This document shows, one piece after another, positions 58,368-64,000 of a stretch of DNA of 64,000 nt (position 1 is the first letter of the stretch; each line of letters opens with the position of its first letter). Source of the stretch: Ruegeria sp. R13_0 (GTDB lineage: Bacteria; Pseudomonadota; Alphaproteobacteria; Rhodobacterales; Rhodobacteraceae); NCBI RefSeq assembly GCF_017743995.1, contig NZ_JAGHRB010000004.1, positions 186,001-250,000 of the forward strand, in the 5' to 3' direction. Below the pieces are notes generated by a model that worked only from the letters and a program-made list of their open reading frames with translations, did no database searches and was not told the DNA's origin. The translations under genes were made by a program, and so were the position numbers.

Positions 58368-58967
58368 ATGAGCGCCACGATTGCCGATACAATCTACGAA
58401 AATCTCAGGCAGCAGATCATCACCGGTGATCTGAACGCCGGTGAGAAGCTGCGCCAGGATCACATCGCCAAGGCCTTTGAGACCAGCCACGTCCCTGTGC
58501 GCGAGGCTCTGCTGCGGCTCGAAGGGCATGGCCTTGCCAAAAGCGAACCGCGGCGCGGTATGCGGGTCGCCGTTCTCGACCCGGCGGAGGTGCGCGAAGT
58601 GGTCGAAATGCGCGTGGTGCTTGAGCCTTTGGCCCTGCAGCATTCCGTGCAGAACATGACACCCGGCGATGTGAAGCGCGTGGATGAGGCGCGGATCGCT
58701 TGCGACGAGGCGCAGACCATGCCCGACTGGGAAACGCGCAACCGGGTCTTTCACCGGGCGCTTCTGACGCCCTGCGGTATGCCGCGCCTGCTGCATACGA
58801 TTGATGACCTTCATATCGCCAGCGCGCGTCATCTGTTCGCCCATTGGCGACCCAAGTGGAAACAGCGTGTCGACAAGGATCATCTGGCGATTGTTCAGGC
58901 GCTGAAACACAAGGATCTTGCCGCGGCAACGACCATCCTAATCCGGCATATCCGCCGTGCCAGCTGA
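58368..58967 (+). CDS. GntR/FadR-type transcriptional regulator
   Basis: 199 residues. N-terminal GntR winged helix (IYENLRQQIITGDLNAGEKL, SHVPVREALLRLEGHGL) and an FCD effector domain (VREVVEMRVVLEPLAL, NRVFHRALLTPC, HLAIVQALKHKD), where a metal-binding His set is usual. It follows the dehydratase gene by 44 bases and may regulate it; amino-acid or organic-acid effectors are typical of the subfamily. Confidence 0.85.
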   Translation: MSATIADTIYENLRQQIITGDLNAGEKLRQDHIAKAFETSHVPVREALLRLEGHGLAKSEPRRGMRVAVLDPAEVREVVEMRVVLEPLALQHSVQNMTPGDVKRVDEARIACDEAQTMPDWETRNRVFHRALLTPCGMPRLLHTIDDLHIASARHLFAHWRPKWKQRVDKDHLAIVQALKHKDLAAATTILIRHIRRAS

Positions 58968-59076
58968 GGGCCGCACGATTCCGCCGCAAAAGAGCCCCTG
59001 TTCGTCGCATTGCGCCGTGGGCTTGGCTTTCGTATAGGCCACACCGACACGAACAGATTCTGTAGGGAGACGCCCA

Positions 59077-59904
59077 ATGTCCAATGCGCAACTGGAAGCC
59101 GCCATCGAAGCCGCATGGGAGGCGCGCGATACAATCACCCCCGCAACCACAGGCGAGCAACGCGAAGCCATCGAAGACACGCTGAACGCGCTGGATAGCG
59201 GCGCATTGCGCGTTGCCGAAAAGCTGGACAGCGGTGACTGGCATGTAAACCAGTGGGCCAAGAAAGCGGTTCTGCTGGGCTTCCGTATCAAGGACATGGA
59301 AATTCAGACCGGCGGCCCTCAGGCCGGTGGCTGGTGGGACAAGGTGGACAGTAAGTTCGCCGGTTGGAGCGAAGACAACTGGAAGGCCGCCGGTTTCCGT
59401 GCCGTGCCCAACTGCGTTGTCCGCAAATCTGCCTATATCGCGCCAGGCGCAGTGCTGATGCCGTCCTTCGTGAACCTCGGCGCCTATGTCGACGAAGGCA
59501 CCATGGTGGATACATGGGCGACCGTCGGGTCCTGCGCGCAGATCGGCAAGAACGTGCACCTGTCGGGCGGCGTCGGGATCGGCGGCGTGCTGGAGCCGAT
59601 GCAGGCTGGCCCCACCATTATCGAAGACAATTGCTTTATCGGCGCGCGCTCTGAGGTGGTCGAAGGCTGTATCGTGCGCGAAGGCTCGGTTCTGGGCATG
59701 GGCGTGTTCATCGGCAAATCGACCAAGATCGTCGACCGTGAGACCGGCGAGGTCACCTATGGTGAGGTTCCGCCCTATTCGGTGGTCGTTGCAGGCTCGA
59801 TGCCATCGAAGAACAACATCAGCCTCTATTGCGCGGTGATCGTGAAACGGGTGGATGAAAAGACCCGCTCGAAAACCGGGATCAACGAGCTGCTGCGCGA
59901 TTGA
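59077..59904 (+). CDS. dapD: Tetrahydrodipicolinate N-succinyltransferase
   Basis: 275 residues, the usual DapD size. N-terminal helical domain, then a left-handed beta-helix with hexapeptide repeats ([40 protein letters not shown]). [20 protein letters not shown] closes the chain. It makes N-succinyl-2-amino-6-ketopimelate in lysine and diaminopimelate synthesis. TAGGGAG precedes the ATG. A strong terminator follows. Confidence 0.94.
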   Translation: MSNAQLEAAIEAAWEARDTITPATTGEQREAIEDTLNALDSGALRVAEKLDSGDWHVNQWAKKAVLLGFRIKDMEIQTGGPQAGGWWDKVDSKFAGWSEDNWKAAGFRAVPNCVVRKSAYIAPGAVLMPSFVNLGAYVDEGTMVDTWATVGSCAQIGKNVHLSGGVGIGGVLEPMQAGPTIIEDNCFIGARSEVVEGCIVREGSVLGMGVFIGKSTKIVDRETGEVTYGEVPPYSVVVAGSMPSKNNISLYCAVIVKRVDEKTRSKTGINELLRD

Positions 59905-59925
59905 TCCGCGACACGCGAGATTGAC

Positions 59926-59958
59926 AAAAGGCCGTGGCATCGCACCACGGCCTTTTTT
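59926..59958 (+). terminator. Rho-independent terminator after dapD
   Basis: AAGGCCGTGG (59928-59937) pairs with CCACGGCCTT (59945-59954) around a 7-base loop, followed by a T-run. Confidence 0.9.
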
Positions 59959-60012
59959 ATGGCCGGGTCCTGTTGTTATACCGGCCAGCACGAACCGCAA
60001 GAAAGAGACGCC

Positions 60013-60639
60013 ATGATCCCCATAGATGTCGCCCTTCTGTTCATGGGTGCCGCCATCGCGCTGGCCGCCGTACCGGGGCCTGACAATATTTTCGTGATGA
60101 CGCAATCGGCGCTGTATGGGCGCGTGTCGGGGGTGATCGTGACGCTGGGCCTAGCCTCGGGGCTGATCGTGCACACCACGGCGGCCGCGCTCGGCGTTGC
60201 AGTGATCTTTCAGACCTCGCAAACCGCCTTTGCCATCCTGAAATACGCAGGGGCGGCCTACCTTGTCTATCTGGCATATCAGGCGTTCACGGCGTCCGGA
60301 TCAAAGCTGAATGCCGAAGATGCCCCACGCATCCCGACCCGCAAGCTGTACCTGCGCGGGTTGATCATGAATATCGCAAACCCGAAGGTGACGATCTTCA
60401 TTCTGGCGTTCCTGCCGCAATTCGTGGATCCGGCCAATGGCCCTCTGATCCCGCAATTCTATCAGCTGGGGGCCTTGATGTTTTTGGCCACGCTGATCGT
60501 GTTCGGTGGGGTTGCGCTTGCGGCGGGCACTCTGGGGGCGCTGCTGAGGGGGTCGGCGTCGGTTCAGCTGTGGCTGAACCGCGTGTCGGGCATGATTTTC
60601 GTGGCCCTTGCCCTCAAGCTGGCCACGGCTGAGCGTTAG
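60013..60639 (+). CDS. LysE/RhtB-family amino-acid exporter
   Basis: 208 residues with six hydrophobic helices. The signature VPGPDNIFVMTQSALYGRV follows the first helix, and LYLRGLIMNIANPKVTIFIL precedes TM4. Members export lysine, threonine, homoserine or related metabolites. It follows dapD but is separated by a terminator, so lysine as cargo is only suggested. AAAGAGACG precedes ATG 60013. Confidence 0.88.
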   Translation: MIPIDVALLFMGAAIALAAVPGPDNIFVMTQSALYGRVSGVIVTLGLASGLIVHTTAAALGVAVIFQTSQTAFAILKYAGAAYLVYLAYQAFTASGSKLNAEDAPRIPTRKLYLRGLIMNIANPKVTIFILAFLPQFVDPANGPLIPQFYQLGALMFLATLIVFGGVALAAGTLGALLRGSASVQLWLNRVSGMIFVALALKLATAER

Positions 60640-60687
60640 TCTGGGCCGTGCTTGACCAATCTCTGGCGCGGCGCTAAGGCCCGTGAC

Positions 60688-61032
60688 ATGGAAAAGCAAA
60701 AGAAACCCTCTCGTCAGCAAGTCTACACCCTGCTCGTGCAGATCGGCCGTAAGGAGGGCGATGGCCTGCCAGATGGCGCGACCGGAGCGGCCCTGATGTG
60801 CTTTGCCAGCGGCGTGGATGAGGCCGAAGCGGTGCGTGAAACGGTTGCGATCCTGAAACAGGCCGACACGGCCCCTCTGGACGTGACAGGCTATGGCACA
60901 TTGGCCGAGCGCGAGGCGCAGGGGCATGACATCGACCCTGATGAACGCGCCCTGATGCAGCGGGCACTGGACGAGAACGCGGTCATTGTCGCGCAGATGA
61001 CACCGTTTTTTGACGAAGGTGCAAAAGGCTGA
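60688..61032 (+). CDS. Hypothetical soluble protein
   Basis: 114 residues, mostly helical and acidic (SGVDEAEAVRETVAILKQAD, IDPDERALMQRALDENAVIV). No signal peptide, membrane helix or cysteine motif apart from one Cys. AAGG lies upstream of ATG 60688. I do not recognise a family. It ends 70 bases before the Deg protease gene in the same direction. Confidence 0.65.
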   Translation: MEKQKKPSRQQVYTLLVQIGRKEGDGLPDGATGAALMCFASGVDEAEAVRETVAILKQADTAPLDVTGYGTLAEREAQGHDIDPDERALMQRALDENAVIVAQMTPFFDEGAKG

Positions 61033-61102
61033 CGACTGGCCTTCTTGCATTGACGATCCGCTCGGCGCATATCCAGAGGGCTTTACTGGATTGAGGTTCC
61101 TC

Positions 61103-62488
61103 ATGCGTCGCTGGATTTTCATCGCTGTTTCGGTCGCCATGGCATCGGTCGCTCATGCCGAGACGCGCGTCCCTCAATCCCAGGCCGAAATCTCGCTTGG
61201 CTTTGCCCCCGTGGTGAAAGAGGCCGCGCCTGCAGTTGTAAACATCTATGCCAAGATCGTGCGGCAGGGGCGGTCACGGCCGTTATTCTCGGACCCGTTC
61301 TTTCAGGATTTCTTTGGGCGCGGATTTGGAGAGCCTCAGCAGCGGGTCCAGAACTCGCTCGGGTCCGGCGTGATCCTGTCCGAGGATGGCTATGTGGTGT
61401 CGAATTACCACGTGGTCGGCTCGGCCACTGAAATTCGCGTAGTCACAACCGACCGGCGCGAATTCACCGCCGAGGTGGTGTTGGGCCATGAGGAAAGCGA
61501 TATCGCGATCCTGCGGCTGGAAGAGGCTCAGGACCTGCCCTTCCTGAACATGCGCGATTCGGATCATGTTGAGGTGGGCGAGTTGACCTTGGCGATTGGT
61601 AACCCGTTCGGGATCGGGCAGACGGTGTCCTCGGGCATTGTCTCGGGATTGGCGCGCACAGGCACGGCGACCGGGAATGCGCGCGGCTATTTTCTTCAGA
61701 CCGATGCGGCGATCAACCCGGGCAACTCGGGCGGGGCCTTGATTGACGTCAACGGCGATCTGATCGGGATCAACACCTCGATCCTGACGCGGTCCGGTGG
61801 TTCAAACGGGATCGGCTTTGCCATCCCCGCCAATCTGGTGGCCGAGTTCTTGCGGCAGGCGCAAGAGGGCAATGACACGTTTGTCAGCCCCTGGGCGGGA
61901 ATGAGCGGCCAGCACATGAGCGCCGACATTGCCGAGTCTTTGGGTTTGGTGATCCCTATGGGCGTGGTGATCTCGGATTTGCACGACCTGAGCCCTCTGG
62001 CCGAGGCCGGATTGCGGGTTGGCGATGTGGTTACCCATGTGGACGGGGATGAGGTGAACTCTCCGGCTGAGATGAAATTCCGCATGTCCGTGGCGGGGGT
62101 CGGAGGCACATCGGTGCTGACTCGGCTGCGCGGTGAGGAAAGCGACGACGTAGAAGTGGCGCTGATCCGTGCGCCCAATACGCCGGATGCCGAAAAGACG
62201 ACCTTGGATGAACGCACCGTACTGCCCGAACTGACCGTCTCGGGCGTCAACCCGGCGGTGATCATTGATCTGGGGCTGAAACTGTCCCAATCCGGCGTCG
62301 TTGTTGTGGACCCCGGCCCATATGGCGCCCGCGCGGGTTTGCGTGCAGGCGACGTTCTGGAGGCGATCAATGGCGCAGACATCGCGCGTCCCAACGACGT
62401 GGTGCGCGCACTGACCGATCCTGGGCGCAGGCTTAACATGGTGATCCAGCGTGGCGGCCGCAGCCTGTCCCTGCGATTCCGGCTGTAG
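61103..62488 (+). CDS. Periplasmic Deg/HtrA serine protease
   Basis: 461 residues. Signal peptide to about 20 (SVAHAET). Trypsin-like domain with the triad His in SNYHVVG, Asp in ESDIAIL and Ser in INPGNSGGAL. Two PDZ domains follow (about 265-350 and 375-455; SPLAEAGLRVGDVV and YGARAGLRAGDVLEA). This is the DegP/DegQ architecture for envelope protein quality control. ATG 61103 is supported by the signal peptide and TTGAGG upstream. Confidence 0.92.
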   Translation: MRRWIFIAVSVAMASVAHAETRVPQSQAEISLGFAPVVKEAAPAVVNIYAKIVRQGRSRPLFSDPFFQDFFGRGFGEPQQRVQNSLGSGVILSEDGYVVSNYHVVGSATEIRVVTTDRREFTAEVVLGHEESDIAILRLEEAQDLPFLNMRDSDHVEVGELTLAIGNPFGIGQTVSSGIVSGLARTGTATGNARGYFLQTDAAINPGNSGGALIDVNGDLIGINTSILTRSGGSNGIGFAIPANLVAEFLRQAQEGNDTFVSPWAGMSGQHMSADIAESLGLVIPMGVVISDLHDLSPLAEAGLRVGDVVTHVDGDEVNSPAEMKFRMSVAGVGGTSVLTRLRGEESDDVEVALIRAPNTPDAEKTTLDERTVLPELTVSGVNPAVIIDLGLKLSQSGVVVVDPGPYGARAGLRAGDVLEAINGADIARPNDVVRALTDPGRRLNMVIQRGGRSLSLRFRL

Positions 62489-62491
62489 CGT

Positions 62492-63805
62492 ATGAGCGAT
62501 CTGTTCGACACCAGAGCGGCCGAGCCTGCCGCGAACCCGCACCGCCCTTTGGCAGACCGCCTGCGCCCGCAAACGCTGGCCGAGGTGATCGGGCAAGAAC
62601 AGGTTCTGGGCCCCGACGCGCCTTTGGGGGTCATGTTGGCCTCGGGCAGCCTGTCCAGCCTGATTTTCTGGGGGCCTCCGGGCGTTGGCAAAACGACCAT
62701 CGCGCGGTTGCTGGCACAGGAAACCGATCTGCATTTCGTTCAGATCAGCGCGATCTTTACCGGTGTGCCGGACCTGAAAAAGGTATTCGAGGCCGCGAAA
62801 ATCCGGCGTCAGAACGGACAGGGGACGTTGCTGTTCGTGGATGAGATCCACCGCTTCAACAAGGCCCAGCAGGACGGGTTTCTACCCCATATGGAAGACG
62901 GGACCATCCTGCTGGTCGGGGCGACGACCGAAAACCCGTCGTTTGAGTTGAACGCCGCGGTTCTGAGCCGGTCGCAGGTTCTGGTGCTGGAGCGCCTGAG
63001 CCTTGCCGATCTGGAACGTCTGACCCAGCGGGCCGAGAAAGAACTGGGCAAAGCGCTCCCCCTGACACCTGCGGCGCGCGATTCACTGCACGAGATGGCA
63101 GATGGCGACGGGCGGGCTTTGCTGAACCTCATCGAACAGGTTGCCGCATGGAAGGTTGATGCACCGCTGGACCCGGATGCGCTGTCGACGCGGCTGATGC
63201 GCCGCGCGACGAAATACGACAAATCCGGCGATGAGCATTACAACCTGATCTCGGCCCTACACAAATCGGTGCGCGGGTCCGACCCGGACGCAGCGCTCTA
63301 TTGGTTTGCGCGGATGCTGACCGGGGGCGAGGACCCACGCTATCTGGCCCGTCGCATTACGCGCATGGCAGTTGAGGATATCGGTCTGGCCGACCCTCAG
63401 GCGCAGGCGATCTGTCTGCAATCGTGGGAGACCTATGAACGGCTCGGCTCCCCCGAGGGAGAGCTGGCGCTGGCGCAGGCACTGGTCTATCTGGCGCTGG
63501 CCCCGAAATCGAACGGGGCCTATGTGGGCTACAAGGCCGCGATGCGCCTGGCGAAGCAATCTGGCAGTGAGCCGCCGCCCAAGCACATCCTGAACGCGCC
63601 CACCTCGTTGATGAAGGATCAGGGCTACGGCGACGGTTACGCCTATGACCACGATGCAGAAGATGGGTTCTCGGGTCAGAACTACTTCCCCGAGACGATG
63701 AAGCGACCTGTGCTGTATCAACCGGTCGAACGTGGGTTCGAGCGAGAGTTGAAGAAGCGGCTGGACTATTTCGGCAAGCTGCGCACGCAGCGCAACAGCG
63801 GGTAA
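62492..63805 (+). CDS. rarA: Replication-associated recombination protein A (RarA/MgsA)
   Basis: 437 residues. AAA+ clamp-loader-like ATPase: Walker A GPPGVGKTTIARLL, Walker B LFVDEIHRFNKAQQD, sensor GATTENPSFELN, and the C-terminal MgsA tetramer domain (RRITRMAVEDIGLADPQA, PKSNGAYVGYKAAMR). Acts at stalled replication forks. Begins three bases after the Deg protease stop, so probably cotranscribed despite unrelated functions. Confidence 0.93.
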   Translation: MSDLFDTRAAEPAANPHRPLADRLRPQTLAEVIGQEQVLGPDAPLGVMLASGSLSSLIFWGPPGVGKTTIARLLAQETDLHFVQISAIFTGVPDLKKVFEAAKIRRQNGQGTLLFVDEIHRFNKAQQDGFLPHMEDGTILLVGATTENPSFELNAAVLSRSQVLVLERLSLADLERLTQRAEKELGKALPLTPAARDSLHEMADGDGRALLNLIEQVAAWKVDAPLDPDALSTRLMRRATKYDKSGDEHYNLISALHKSVRGSDPDAALYWFARMLTGGEDPRYLARRITRMAVEDIGLADPQAQAICLQSWETYERLGSPEGELALAQALVYLALAPKSNGAYVGYKAAMRLAKQSGSEPPPKHILNAPTSLMKDQGYGDGYAYDHDAEDGFSGQNYFPETMKRPVLYQPVERGFERELKKRLDYFGKLRTQRNSG

Positions 63806-63899
63806 CGCAGGGTCAATTTCACGCTGCCGTGGCGTCACAGGCGACAGGAGGTGCCCGTCCGGCTTCCCCTGGGTCAATGACCATGAGGGAGGACATGTC

Positions 63900-64000
63900 A
63901 TGCCCGTTTCCATAGACAAAACCGAAAACGTTTGGACCATCATCCATGACCGGCCCGAGGCGCGGAACGCTGTTGATCCGGATCATGCAAAGGCTCTGGT
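63900..64000 (+). CDS. Enoyl-CoA hydratase/isomerase family protein (partial, N-terminus)
   Basis: The first 33 codons run to the right edge. Val-Trp-Thr then HDRPEARNAVDPDHAKAL matches the crotonase N-terminal strand and the NRPxxxNA box. GGGAGG precedes ATG 63900. Substrate cannot be judged from this fragment. Confidence 0.75.
   Translation, partial: MPVSIDKTENVWTIIHDRPEARNAVDPDHAKAL

Noticed and set aside
58360-58368. TATAAT-like box three bases before the GntR start codon, suggesting a leaderless mRNA
   Set aside because: The spacing is too short for transcription to begin at the ATG, and no matching -35 is placed correctly; probably a chance AT-rich match.

Overview
The window looks like a GC-rich chromosomal segment of a marine alphaproteobacterium of the Roseobacter group (Rhodobacteraceae, Ruegeria/Leisingera-like). 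The evidence is the TmpA/TmpB phosphonate-oxidation pair, the RpoE-ChrR singlet-oxygen module, a saccharopine-type lysine catabolic operon, tandem DUF1127 genes, an ALDH16-type two-domain aldehyde dehydrogenase, a serC leader RNA and a CtrA-type box. Coding density is very high. No gap between genes exceeds 300 bases; the largest are 20900-21187 (288 bases) and 34335-34614 (280 bases). I saw no rRNA, tRNA, CRISPR array, IS element or prophage block.

Layout. 1-3.4 kb: minus-strand, translationally coupled operon tmpA-tmpB-cupin with a divergent LysR regulator. 3.4-12.2 kb: housekeeping run (SDHAF4-like, rsmB, heparinase-like, purH, lspA, a lipoprotein, an M16 protease pair). 12.2-16.8 kb: a CtrA-box small membrane protein, then a deoC - ALDH16 - dienoyl-CoA-reductase-like SDR operon. 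16.8-20.9 kb: four-gene TroABCD-like Mn/Zn importer with two Fur/Mur-type boxes at its promoter. 21.2-25.7 kb: mutL, rmuC and a membrane class III nucleotide cyclase. 25.7-29.5 kb: rpoE-chrR with a self-directed sigma-E promoter, a PliG-like lysozyme inhibitor, divergent DUF1365/DUF3775 genes and two DUF1127 genes. 29.5-33 kb: lysine degradation operon. 33.1-34.3 kb: an M20 amidohydrolase. 34.6-39.1 kb: gcvT-gcvH-gcvP. 39.2-45.4 kb: serC-serA and serB with a phosphatase and matB between them. 45.4-48.1 kb: a caspase-like protein and a glycine-tailed lipoprotein. 48.2-49.3 kb: ArsR-SRPBCC-YCII cassette. 49.3-55.4 kb: asparaginase, IalB-like and LprI-like secreted proteins, rlmN, a P460 cytochrome, cbpA-cbpM and a small membrane protein. 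55.4-64 kb: PLP lyase and LOG genes, a serine/threonine dehydratase, a GntR regulator, dapD, a LysE exporter, a Deg protease, rarA and the start of a crotonase.

Several blocks fit together. Glycine cleavage and the three serine-biosynthesis enzymes lie within 11 kb and meet at the serine/glycine/one-carbon node. The Tmp enzymes would deliver glycine betaine and phosphate from an environmental phosphonate. The lysine theme recurs (saccharopine-pathway catabolism, dapD, LysE), but these genes are in separate transcription units. Envelope defence is also recurrent: two unrelated lysozyme-inhibitor-like secreted proteins, a Deg protease and the RpoE-ChrR stress switch.

All family calls come from reading protein sequence and motifs. 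No database search was run.
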